From Fibrisoma limi BUZ 3 (GTDB lineage: Bacteria; Bacteroidota; Bacteroidia; Cytophagales; Spirosomataceae): a stretch of DNA of 64,000 nucleotides. Numbering within the stretch: position 1 is the first letter of the stretch; each line of letters opens with the position of its first letter. Both the position numbers and the translations under genes were made by a program. Shown in pieces: positions 1 to 7,325 of the stretch. The stretch lies in the NCBI RefSeq assembly GCF_000296815.2, contig NZ_CAIT01000010.1, forward strand, positions 1-64,000. Direction: 5' to 3'. Under the pieces are notes generated by a model that worked only from the letters and a program-made list of their open reading frames with translations, had not been told where the DNA came from and ran no database searches.

Positions 1-24
1 CATTATTGTCCGTAACATCAGTGG

Positions 25-417
25 CTACTTCGACGTGGCCATCACCATTTTGATATTCAGTTTAGCGCCCGTTTGCAGAACATCAACCAAATCCTGAACA
101 GTCAATGATTTGTCGAAGCGAACAACAACAGTCGGCTCAGCAATACCAGCCATGATGGTTTGCAGTTCAGTTTCCAGGTTGGCAGGGTCTACTGGCTTGC
201 GATCGATGAAATACTGCTTATTACCGTCTACCGAGAGCGTTACCTGTTTTTTGCTCAACTGCTGCGAAGACGATGCTTTCGGCAACAACAGTTTGATTAC
301 GTTGGGGTTGGCTACGGTTGAAATAATGAGGAAGAACAACAGCAGGAAGAACATGATGTCGTTCAGCGACGACGTCGCTACCTCAGCGGCAAACTTGCGT
401 TTTCTTCGGAGTTTCAT
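25..417 (-). CDS. exbD: ExbD/TolR family biopolymer transport protein
   Basis: Inner-membrane partner of ExbB in a proton-driven energiser for TonB-type outer-membrane transport. The 130-residue protein has a basic N-terminus (MKLRRKRKFAAEV), one membrane segment rich in Phe/Leu at about residues 20-38, and a periplasmic domain. The segment starts with the SLNDIMFFLL pattern, whose Asp is the proton-carrying residue of the family. I chose the ATG at 417 over an in-frame TTG at 432 because MKLRR is the usual family start. It lies downstream of exbB with a gap of 78 bases holding a direct repeat. Another ATG on the minus strand occupies bases 3-1, so a further gene, plausibly a second ExbD, probably follows outside the window. 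Confidence 0.93.
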   Translation of the reverse strand: MKLRRKRKFAAEVATSSLNDIMFFLLLFFLIISTVANPNVIKLLLPKASSSQQLSKKQVTLSVDGNKQYFIDRKPVDPANLETELQTIMAGIAEPTVVVRFDKSLTVQDLVDVLQTGAKLNIKMVMATSK

Positions 418-432
418 ATTGGTCTGGGCCAA

Positions 433-481
433 GCCGGAGCCTGGCCCTTGATAATTTTATAATCGACCAGGCCGGAGCCTG
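433..481. repeat. Short direct repeat between exbB and exbD
   Basis: The 11-mer GCCGGAGCCTG occurs at 433-443 and again at 471-481, each in a similar GC-rich context, with an AT-rich spacer between. It fills most of the exbB-exbD gap. No role is known. Confidence 0.6.
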
Positions 482-495
482 ACCCGGACAGAGTT

Positions 496-1206
496 CTACC
501 GCATCCGAACCGTTTCGGTCGGCTTCTGAAGTACTTCAATGAACTCAAAAGCGTTCATTTCCAGCGCGAGCGTGAACTTTTCGATCATCATGTTCAGCAG
601 GTGGTAGCCCGTATAAGCAATCACACCCACAATCAGACCGGCCCCCGACGTAATCATTTTCTCGTACAGACCACCAGCGATGATACCAACGCTGATGTTG
701 TCGGACAGTGAAATATCGTAGAAGATACGGATGATACCCGAGATTGTACCGATGAAGCCCAGCAGCGGTGCAATACCGGCAATGATGCCCAGGTAACCCA
801 GATTTCGTTCCAGCCGGCCAATTTCGATTTGTCCAACTGTTTCGACGGTGGCTTCGATCTCCCGAATTGGCGAACCAATCCGACCAATGGCTTTCTCGAA
901 GATCCGGCCAGTGGCAGTACGTTGGTTTTTACAAAACGACTCAGCCGATTTGATATTACCCTGCAACACCATGTCCTTCACATTGTCGATGAAGCCCGCA
1001 TCGGTCCGGGTCTGGGCCCGAATGATGAAAAATCGCTCGAAAATCAGGTACAGGGCGCAAAAAAACAGAAAAGCGATGGGGATCATTACCCAGCCGCCTT
1101 TGGCTACTAAGTCCAGCAGTTGCAGACTTTGTTGAGGAGCAGCCCCCGAAGCGGCCGATAACGACGCGGCCGTGGTGTCAGTGGCCGGAACCTGGAGCAA
1201 TAGCAT
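496..1206 (-). CDS. exbB: MotA/TolQ/ExbB proton channel family protein
   Basis: Channel subunit that, with ExbD, uses the proton gradient to energise TonB or a related periplasm-spanning protein. The 236-residue product has a hydrophobic N-terminal segment, a second membrane segment at about residues 38-58 (WVMIPIAFLFFCALYLIFE), a cytoplasmic loop, and two C-terminal membrane segments. The family core GIIAGIAPLLGFIGTISGII is present, followed by GGLYEKMITSGAGLIVGVIAY. It precedes exbD on the same strand. The ATG at 1206 fits a leader from the promoter-like TATCTTTG at 1284-1291. Confidence 0.94.
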   Translation of the reverse strand: MLLLQVPATDTTAASLSAASGAAPQQSLQLLDLVAKGGWVMIPIAFLFFCALYLIFERFFIIRAQTRTDAGFIDNVKDMVLQGNIKSAESFCKNQRTATGRIFEKAIGRIGSPIREIEATVETVGQIEIGRLERNLGYLGIIAGIAPLLGFIGTISGIIRIFYDISLSDNISVGIIAGGLYEKMITSGAGLIVGVIAYTGYHLLNMMIEKFTLALEMNAFEFIEVLQKPTETVRMR

Positions 1207-1283
1207 ACAGACGATACAAGTGAAAATGGTTCAACCAATGGTCGTTCAGGAATCAAACGACTTTGGTTTTCGGTTATTGTTGT

Positions 1284-1291
1284 CAAAGATA
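1284..1291 (-). promoter_or_regulatory. -7 box upstream of exbB
   Basis: On the minus strand this reads TATCTTTG, a perfect match to the Bacteroidota TAnnTTTG box, about 78 bases before the exbB ATG. No well-spaced TTG -33 box is visible. Confidence 0.5.
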
Positions 1292-1357
1292 AGGAAGCTG
1301 CCAAAAATCAGAAGAGAAACTTAGGAAATGTCCGGGATTTCAGCGCAGTGAATCGCA

Positions 1358-2473
1358 CTACGCATACTGCCGGACAACAGCCGCAATCTCATCGGCACTG
1401 TGGGCGCGTTGCTGCCAGCGTTCGAGTCGTGGGTTCATAATCCGGAACCACAGGGGCGGCACCAGCGCCAGTAGGATCATGGCCGGGTAGCCGGAAGGAA
1501 GCTGCGGACTTTGGTCAAAGTGACGAAGTACCTGATACGGCCGCGCTGCGTAAGCGTGATGATCAGAGTGACGCTGAAGTTGAAACAAAACCAGATTGCT
1601 GATTACTTCGCTGGCATTCCATGAGTGCAGCGGATTGACGCGCTCATAGCGCCCGGGCGCTACTTCCCGACGGGTTATGCCGTAATGCTCAATGTAATTT
1701 ATGCTTTCCAGCAGCAGAACGGCAACAAGGCTCTGGACTGCGAAAAAAACAGGTACGGCCCAGATTGAGCGACCAGCCCAGTCACTAAACCCGATCGTCA
1801 ATGCCGTGCAAAGCAGAGCCGGCAGAATAGCAAACCAGAGCATGTCGTTGTGGCGGCTCCAGACGGGATAGCCTGCCTTCGTCAACAATTTCTTCTGAAT
1901 TTGCCACGCGCTTCGATAACTACCCACGATACTCTGCTGCCAGAAGGCATACAGTGTCTGATCTTTACGGGCCGTAGCTGGATCGGCCGGGGTCGCTACG
2001 TGCACATGATGACCTCTGTTGTGCTCAATCATAAAGTGCATATAACTAACCGACAGCAGCGCCAATCGGGCATGAAACTGAGCCACACGACTGCTACGGT
2101 GCCCGAGTTCGTGGGCTACGTTGATGATGGTACCGGAGAATAGCCCGATGCTAATCATCAGGCAAGTTTTTTGAGCAATTGTCAAAGGATCAACCGTCAG
2201 GACGTAGCAGCCCCAGAGCAACAGACTGTACTGTAGATAGGCGAACGAGTACAGGAGTACGTCAAAATAGCGGTCGTGTAAGGTTGCTTCAAAGGCGTCG
2301 TGGCTGATATTTGACCGGTCGCGGCCAGCTACGAAATCGAGTACCGGAACGATGCAAAAGACGTAGAGAGCACCCGCCCAGGTCCAGGGCGATTCGCCGA
2401 CGTAGTAGCCGAGCAGGATAACGGCCAACAAACTGTATGACCACAAAAAGCCAAGTTTCTTAAACGGATTCAT
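1358..2473 (-). CDS. AlkB-like membrane di-iron alkane/fatty-acyl monooxygenase
   Basis: Integral-membrane non-haem di-iron oxygenase of the alkane 1-monooxygenase / fatty acid desaturase superfamily. The family oxidises terminal methyl groups of alkanes or related chains using rubredoxin-delivered electrons. The 371 residues show all the His boxes: HELGHR (121-126), HNRGHH (151-156) and RHSDHH (301-306), plus NYIEHYG (259-265), which marks AlkB rather than desaturases. About six hydrophobic segments surround them. No rubredoxin or rubredoxin reductase gene is next to it, so the electron donor must be elsewhere. The medium-chain reductase gene lies just upstream, but a large hairpin separates the two. 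The true substrate cannot be read from sequence. Confidence 0.85.
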   Translation of the reverse strand: MNPFKKLGFLWSYSLLAVILLGYYVGESPWTWAGALYVFCIVPVLDFVAGRDRSNISHDAFEATLHDRYFDVLLYSFAYLQYSLLLWGCYVLTVDPLTIAQKTCLMISIGLFSGTIINVAHELGHRSSRVAQFHARLALLSVSYMHFMIEHNRGHHVHVATPADPATARKDQTLYAFWQQSIVGSYRSAWQIQKKLLTKAGYPVWSRHNDMLWFAILPALLCTALTIGFSDWAGRSIWAVPVFFAVQSLVAVLLLESINYIEHYGITRREVAPGRYERVNPLHSWNASEVISNLVLFQLQRHSDHHAYAARPYQVLRHFDQSPQLPSGYPAMILLALVPPLWFRIMNPRLERWQQRAHSADEIAAVVRQYA

Positions 2474-2480
2474 GGCACGT

Positions 2481-2531
2481 ATTTTTGGGAGGCTAACCAG
2501 TTTATAGTAAACCAGTTAGCCTCCCAAAAAT
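2481..2531. repeat. Long inverted repeat between the reductase gene and alkB
   Basis: Arms TTTTTGGGAGGCTAAC (from 2482) and GTTAGCCTCCCAAAAA (to 2530) are perfect complements around a partly paired 19-base centre. The stem reaches the reductase stop codon on one side and ends 8 bases before the alkB ATG on the other. A-tracts pair with T-tracts inside the stem, so no free U-run follows it in either direction. It may be an attenuator or RNA-stability element rather than a classical terminator. Confidence 0.7.
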
Positions 2532-3502
2532 TACGGTTTCACCAGAATTTTTCCAAACCGGGCGGTTTGTTCAGCGTGTTCAACAGCCTTGGCGATGTCG
2601 TCGAGGGAGTAGCTGGCTTCAACCGGTAATTCAATCTGACCCGATGCCAGCAGTTGAATGACATTCTGGGCTACGTCCTGGCGCGTTTGGCTATCAACCC
2701 GGCGCATCCAGTCGGTGAGCCAGAAGCCTTTGACGGTCAGTTCGCGAAAAATCATCATGCCAGCATTGAGGGTGGGGTCCTGCAGGCTAAGTAGCCCATA
2801 AATGATCATGGTACCGCCTTTGCTCAGGCATTTCATCGCTTCGCTGGCGGTGTGTCCACCAACGGCATCCAGCACACAGGCAACCCCATTGCCGTCGGTT
2901 ATCTGCTTGACCCGAGCGGGCAAATTCTCGTGCTCCGTGTTAATAATTTCAGTAATACCCAGTGTTTTAAGCTCATCATTCAGGTTGTCGCGCCGGACGG
3001 TACCGATGGTCTGGATACCCCGCATTTTGCACAACTGAATCACCATCTTGCCAAAAGCCGAGCCGGCTGCCGTCACCATGAGCCAGCCACCTTCCGGAAC
3101 CTTTGACTCCTGCACCAATGCATAGGCCGTGAAGGGGTTCACAAATAACTGAGCCGCTACGTCGTCGCTGATAGCGTCCGGCACCGGAATCAGGCTTCGC
3201 TGGTGCGCAATGGCATACTCCGACCATGTCCCAACGCTGGTGAAGCTAACCCGCATGCCGGTACGCATCTGTACACCCTCTCCAAGTGCATCCACAATGC
3301 CGACGCCCTCAAACCCGGCCCCGGATGGTAGCTGCGGCCGAATTCCGTACATATTCTGTACAAACATCAGGTCAGAAGGGTTGATCGGGCTGGCCAGCAC
3401 TTTGACACGGACTTCGCCTGGTTTAGGTTCAGGTGCCGACATATCCATGACTTTCAGGATATCGGTAGGTTTTCCAGTTTGCTCAAAGACAATGGTTTTC
3501 AT
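2531..3502 (-). CDS. Medium-chain dehydrogenase/reductase, quinone or enoyl-thioester reductase type
   Basis: NAD(P)H-dependent oxidoreductase of the zinc-free MDR group (quinone oxidoreductase / 2-enoyl thioester reductase-like). The 323 residues have an N-terminal GroES-like domain with PSDLMFVQNMYG and GAGFEGVG, then a Rossmann domain with the loop VTAAGSAFGKMVIQL. The structural and catalytic zinc cysteines of classical alcohol dehydrogenases are absent. I chose the ATG at 3502 (MKTIVFEQ), the usual family start; a longer frame to 3535 would begin inside the promoter-like box at 3533-3540. The exact substrate is unknown. It is divergent from glpF and upstream of the AlkB-like gene. Confidence 0.85.
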   Translation of the reverse strand: MKTIVFEQTGKPTDILKVMDMSAPEPKPGEVRVKVLASPINPSDLMFVQNMYGIRPQLPSGAGFEGVGIVDALGEGVQMRTGMRVSFTSVGTWSEYAIAHQRSLIPVPDAISDDVAAQLFVNPFTAYALVQESKVPEGGWLMVTAAGSAFGKMVIQLCKMRGIQTIGTVRRDNLNDELKTLGITEIINTEHENLPARVKQITDGNGVACVLDAVGGHTASEAMKCLSKGGTMIIYGLLSLQDPTLNAGMMIFRELTVKGFWLTDWMRRVDSQTRQDVAQNVIQLLASGQIELPVEASYSLDDIAKAVEHAEQTARFGKILVKP

Positions 3503-3532
3503 GGAGTTGAGAAAATGAAGTTGCGTTTGGCC

Positions 3533-3540
3533 CAAAAATA
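3533..3540 (-). promoter_or_regulatory. -7 box of the MDR gene
   Basis: Minus-strand TATTTTTG matches TAnnTTTG, about 30 bases before the ATG at 3502. It supports the shorter start. No well-spaced -33 TTG is seen. Confidence 0.45.
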
Positions 3541-3581
3541 TGGCTTAATTCGCACAAACTATTCCTAAACCAAGCTTATTG

Positions 3582-4307
3582 ATGCAAACGTCTCCTTTCC
3601 TGGGTGAGCTTATTGGAACGACCGTGTTATTGCTACTCGGCAACGGCGTTGTCGCTAACGTGGTGCTAAAACAAACTAAAGGTGAAGCCGCCGGCTGGAT
3701 GGTCATAACGACCGGATGGGCCTTTGCCGTAACCATCGCCGTTTTTGTAGCCAAAGCATTTGGCAGCGTTGATGCCCACCTGAATCCTGCCGTAACGGTA
3801 GCTTTCGCGGTAGCCACCAACGACTACAATACGATTCCAACGTACATTCCAGCGCAATTAATCGGGGCTTTTCTCGGTGCCGTGCTGGTCTGGTTACAGT
3901 ATGCCCCTCACTGGGCGGCTACCCCGGCTCCCGGCGACAAACTGGCCTGTTTTGCAACCGGACCAGCTATTCGCAATACGGGTGCTAATCTGCTGAGCGA
4001 GTCGTTGGCTACACTGGTACTGATTTTGGGGCTCGCTGGTATTTCATCCAAAAATTTGGGTACCCTGGCTATCGGGGTTGGACCGTATCTGGTAGGCGTG
4101 CTGGTCTGGAGTATTGGTCTGTCGCTGGGCGGCACAACCGGATACGCCATTAACCCTGTCCGGGATTTGGGGCCGCGCATTGCCCATGCTATTCTGCCGA
4201 TTCCCGGCAAAGGATCGTCCGACTGGAGCTACGGCTGGATTCCCATCGTAGGGCCGCTGATTGGTGGAGCGCTGGGGGGCGTACTGATCCGGTGGTTTGC
4301 GTTGTAA
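3582..4307 (+). CDS. glpF: MIP-family glycerol facilitator / aquaglyceroporin
   Basis: Inner-membrane channel for passive entry of glycerol, feeding the kinase encoded next. The 241 residues form about six membrane helices in two halves. The first pore motif is intact (HLNPAVTVAF). The second is INPVRDLGPR, that is NPV in place of the usual NPA, while the Arg and Asp that favour glycerol over water are retained (RDLGPR). The frame could open with TTG at 3579, but ATG at 3582 is the likely start. glpK follows after 46 bases, which supports a glycerol rather than a water role. Confidence 0.93.
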   Translation: MQTSPFLGELIGTTVLLLLGNGVVANVVLKQTKGEAAGWMVITTGWAFAVTIAVFVAKAFGSVDAHLNPAVTVAFAVATNDYNTIPTYIPAQLIGAFLGAVLVWLQYAPHWAATPAPGDKLACFATGPAIRNTGANLLSESLATLVLILGLAGISSKNLGTLAIGVGPYLVGVLVWSIGLSLGGTTGYAINPVRDLGPRIAHAILPIPGKGSSDWSYGWIPIVGPLIGGALGGVLIRWFAL

Positions 4308-4353
4308 GACTGAAAACGGGATAATGAACTTTATACGGATATAACAATTTTTT

Positions 4354-5853
4354 ATGCCCACCTACATAGCTGCCATTGACCAGGGCACAACCAGCACACG
4401 CTGCATCGTATTCGACCGCTCCGGCGCTATCGTATCACTGGCTCAGAAAGAGCACCGACAGATTTATCCTCAACCGGGCTGGGTCGAACATGACCCCGAC
4501 GAAATCTGGCGTAATACCCTTGAGGTTATTGCACTGGCCCGTATCAAAGCCAAACTGCAGGTCGGTGATATTGCCGCCGTAGGGATCACCAACCAGCGCG
4601 AGACAACCGTCGTCTGGAATCGGCGGACTGGTAAGCCATACTACAATGCACTTGTCTGGCAGGACATGCGGACAGCCGACTACGTAACCCGCTTCTCAAA
4701 CGATGGAGGCCAGGACCGTTTTCGGGCCAAAACCGGTCTGCCCCTGGCTACGTATTTCAGCGGCTTGAAACTTCGCTGGCTACTCGACAACGTGGAGGGG
4801 CTGCGAGCCGATGCCGAGCGGGGCGATGCGTTGTTTGGCAATATGGATACCTTTCTGGTTTGGAACCTGACTGGCGGGCCGCAGGGTGGACTTCACCTGA
4901 CTGACCAGACCAACGCGAGCCGAACGCAGCTTATGGATCTGGAAACCCTAAACTGGGACGAAGAACTGCTGCGGGCTTTCGACGTACCACGGGCGATGCT
5001 TCCTGAAATCCGGCCCAGTAGTGGCGATTTCGGTACGGTTTCATCGGAAGTATTGCCAGGAGTACCCATTGCCGGTATTCTGGGCGATCAGCAGGCCGCG
5101 CTGGTTGGGCAAACCTGCTTCGAACCAGGGCAAGCCAAAAACACCTATGGAACCGGTTGTTTTCTGCTGATGAACACGGGGACCGAGCTACGTCACTCAA
5201 CGTACGGGCTGTTGACAACCGTGGCTTATCAGTTTCGCGGTCAGCCGGTACACTACGCCCTGGAGGGCAGCGTCGCCATTACGGGGGCGCTGGTGCAATG
5301 GTTGCGCGACAACCTGGGGATTATTAAAAATAGCGCCGACATTGAAAAGCTGGCTGGCTCCGTGGACGACAACGGCGGGGCGTATTTTGTACCCGCTTTC
5401 TCCGGCCTGTATGCTCCCTACTGGAAAGCCGATGCCCGGGGCGTCATTGCCGGACTAACGCGGTTTGTGAACAAAGGGCACCTGGCGCGGGCTGTGCTGG
5501 AAGCAACTGCCTACCAGACCGTCGACGTAGTGCGGGCTATGGAGCAGGACGCCAGTGTGAAACTCAGCTCCCTGCGGGTTGATGGCGGCATGACGGTCAA
5601 CGATTTATTGATGCAGTTTCAGTCCGACGTACTTGACGTACCGGTCGTACGGCCGACCATTACCGAGACGACGGCCCTCGGAGCGGCATACGCAGCGGGT
5701 TTGGCTGTCGGTTACTGGAATGGGCTGGACGATCTACGGCAGAACTGGGGGATTGCTCAGACTTACGAACCAAAAATGGCGCAGGATACCCGAAATCGGT
5801 TGCTGCACGGGTGGCAGAAAGCCGTTGAACGATCGTTCGGTTGGGAGGGGTAG
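4354..5853 (+). CDS. glpK: Glycerol kinase
   Basis: FGGY-family kinase that phosphorylates glycerol to sn-glycerol 3-phosphate with ATP. The 499-residue length is standard. The N-terminal ATPase motif [11 protein letters not shown], the substrate motifs [10 protein letters not shown] and [20 protein letters not shown], and the C-terminal nucleotide site [17 protein letters not shown] are all visible. It sits 46 bases after glpF, most likely as one operon. Glycerol 3-phosphate is also the substrate of PlsY, encoded about 14 kb away. No glpR-type regulator lies nearby. Confidence 0.98.
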   Translation: MPTYIAAIDQGTTSTRCIVFDRSGAIVSLAQKEHRQIYPQPGWVEHDPDEIWRNTLEVIALARIKAKLQVGDIAAVGITNQRETTVVWNRRTGKPYYNALVWQDMRTADYVTRFSNDGGQDRFRAKTGLPLATYFSGLKLRWLLDNVEGLRADAERGDALFGNMDTFLVWNLTGGPQGGLHLTDQTNASRTQLMDLETLNWDEELLRAFDVPRAMLPEIRPSSGDFGTVSSEVLPGVPIAGILGDQQAALVGQTCFEPGQAKNTYGTGCFLLMNTGTELRHSTYGLLTTVAYQFRGQPVHYALEGSVAITGALVQWLRDNLGIIKNSADIEKLAGSVDDNGGAYFVPAFSGLYAPYWKADARGVIAGLTRFVNKGHLARAVLEATAYQTVDVVRAMEQDASVKLSSLRVDGGMTVNDLLMQFQSDVLDVPVVRPTITETTALGAAYAAGLAVGYWNGLDDLRQNWGIAQTYEPKMAQDTRNRLLHGWQKAVERSFGWEG

Positions 5854-5911
5854 GGGTTCCTGATCCGATTGTTTTCGATTTTGGCAGTCAACAATTCCAC
5901 CGAAACCTGTA

Positions 5912-5919
5912 TACCTTTG
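5912..5919 (+). promoter_or_regulatory. -7 box upstream of the exonuclease gene
   Basis: TACCTTTG matches TAnnTTTG 30 bases before the ATG at 5950. No clear -33 TTG at the preferred distance. Confidence 0.45.
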
Positions 5920-5949
5920 TAGTCATACCGCGCAAAGCGCGCATTGGTC

Positions 5950-6774
5950 ATGACGCATCAACTTGTACTCAAAAAACCGCTGGCCTTTTTCGACCTCGAA
6001 ACAACCGGCATCAATATCGCCAAAGACCGGATCATTGATATCTGCATCGCTAAGGCACTGCCCAACGGCGAGGTGATCATCAAAACGCAGCGGGTCCACC
6101 CTGGCATGCCCATTCCGGTTGAGTCGAGCATGATTCACGGTATTTTCGATGAGGATGTGAAGGACGCGCCCCCGTTCAAATCGGTTGCCCGCACACTGGC
6201 GCAGTTTCTGGAAGGCTGCGATCTGGCCGGTTTCAACTGCAACCGATTTGACGTACCGCTGCTGGTCGAGGAGTTTCTGCGCGCTAATGTTGATTTCGAC
6301 ATGAAAAATCGGCGGCTGGTCGATGCGCAACGAATCTTCCACCTCATGGAACCCCGCAACTTGTCGGCTGCCTATCGGTTTTACTGCGGCAAGGAATTGC
6401 TGAACGCGCACAATGCCGAAGCCGATACGTTGGCTACGTTGGAGGTACTCAACGCCCAGGTGCAGAAATACATTGGCCAGATGGCGAAGGATGACAATGG
6501 CCAGGACGTTGTTTTTCAGAATGATGTCGACATGCTGCATAACCTGACGGCCAACAAGAATGTAGATCTGGCCGGGCGGATGATTATCAACGAGAAGGGA
6601 GAAGAGGTGTTCAATTTTGGCAAGCACAAGGGATTACCGGTACTGGATGTGCTGAAAAAAGAACCGTCATTTTATGACTGGATGCTGAAAGGCGAGTTTC
6701 CGCTGGACACCAAACGCCGACTCACCGAAATCCGGTTACGTATGTTTGCTAATGGATTAAATGGAAAGAAATAG
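5950..6774 (+). CDS. DnaQ-like 3'-5' exonuclease with C-terminal DUF3820-type domain
   Basis: DEDDh-family exonuclease resembling the proofreading epsilon subunit of DNA polymerase III. In 274 residues, ExoI is FFDLETTG (Asp15, Glu17), ExoII is GFNCNRFD, and ExoIII is HNAEADT, so the active site looks complete. The last 70 or so residues (FNFGKHKGLPVLDVLKKEP...WML) resemble the small DUF3820 domain found after such exonucleases. The TTG at 5944 is in frame, but ATG at 5950 is preferred. It is not next to a polymerase gene, so it may act in repair or RNA/DNA turnover rather than as the main proofreader. Confidence 0.88.
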   Translation: MTHQLVLKKPLAFFDLETTGINIAKDRIIDICIAKALPNGEVIIKTQRVHPGMPIPVESSMIHGIFDEDVKDAPPFKSVARTLAQFLEGCDLAGFNCNRFDVPLLVEEFLRANVDFDMKNRRLVDAQRIFHLMEPRNLSAAYRFYCGKELLNAHNAEADTLATLEVLNAQVQKYIGQMAKDDNGQDVVFQNDVDMLHNLTANKNVDLAGRMIINEKGEEVFNFGKHKGLPVLDVLKKEPSFYDWMLKGEFPLDTKRRLTEIRLRMFANGLNGKK

Positions 6775-6841
6775 CCACTGATTTCACCGATTACGCAAAT
6801 TTGTTCGACCACATCGGCGTAATCTGTGGCATCTGTGTTCC
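6775..6841. repeat. Imperfect long-loop inverted repeat before nuoK
   Basis: The left arm (6775-6800) contains CACCGATTACGC and the right arm (6813-6841) contains GCGTAATCTGTGG. Aligned as complements they match over most of about 22 positions. The wording resembles intergenic repeats that I recall recurring in Bacteroidota genomes. It lies between the exonuclease stop and the nuoK promoter. Confidence 0.6.
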
Positions 6842-6850
6842 ACGACACAT

Positions 6851-6879
6851 TTGAGTAAGTTGAATAATCCGTAACTTTG
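6851..6879 (+). promoter_or_regulatory. Promoter of nuoKLMN
   Basis: TTG at 6851-6853, 18 bases, then TAACTTTG at 6872-6879. This fits the Bacteroidota -33/-7 consensus closely and leaves a leader of about 23 bases to the nuoK ATG. Confidence 0.7.
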
Positions 6880-6905
6880 CGGCAATTTTTTAGCAACCGG
6901 TTAAC

Positions 6906-7250
6906 ATGCAACCCACGCAGAACGTCCTAATTCCGGAAGTCATTCAGCAAATACCGCTCACCTATTACATCATTATCAGTACGGCGCTGTTCGTCATTGG
7001 CATCATCGGCGTACTGACCCGGCGAAACGCCATCATCATTTTCATGTCCATCGAATTGATGCTGAATGCGGTCAACCTGCTGCTGATCGCGTTTTCGTCG
7101 TATCGTTCCGATTCGTCCGGGCAGGTGTTTGTCTTTTTTATCATGGCTGTGGCAGCCGCTGAAGTATCGGTCGGGCTGGCTATCATTGTGATGATCTACC
7201 GAAATACCCGCTCTATCGACGTGGGCTTACTGAATAAATTAAAATGGTAA
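6906..7250 (+). CDS. nuoK: NADH-quinone oxidoreductase subunit K
   Basis: Small proton-channel subunit in the membrane arm of respiratory complex I. The 114 residues form three membrane helices. The two buried glutamates needed for proton movement are in SIELMLNAVNL and AAAEVSVGLAI. It is the first gene of a nuoK-L-M-N run with its own promoter, while the preceding gene is unrelated. The peripheral-arm subunits and nuoA, H and J are not in this window. Confidence 0.97.
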   Translation: MQPTQNVLIPEVIQQIPLTYYIIISTALFVIGIIGVLTRRNAIIIFMSIELMLNAVNLLLIAFSSYRSDSSGQVFVFFIMAVAAAEVSVGLAIIVMIYRNTRSIDVGLLNKLKW

Positions 7251-7325
7251 ACACTGTCAGGCTGTCGATAAGTAGCCATGTTTCGCTCTTACTGACGAAT
7301 TGACCTACCGATTTACTCACTACCT

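Noticed and set aside
1-3. CAT at the very start of the window, an ATG on the minus strand following exbD.
   Set aside because: Probably the start of the next gene (perhaps a second exbD), but one codon is too little to annotate.
5923-6627. A 234-codon minus-strand frame opposite the exonuclease gene.
   Set aside because: The opposite strand has complete DEDDh motifs, and the minus-strand product has no recognisable motif.
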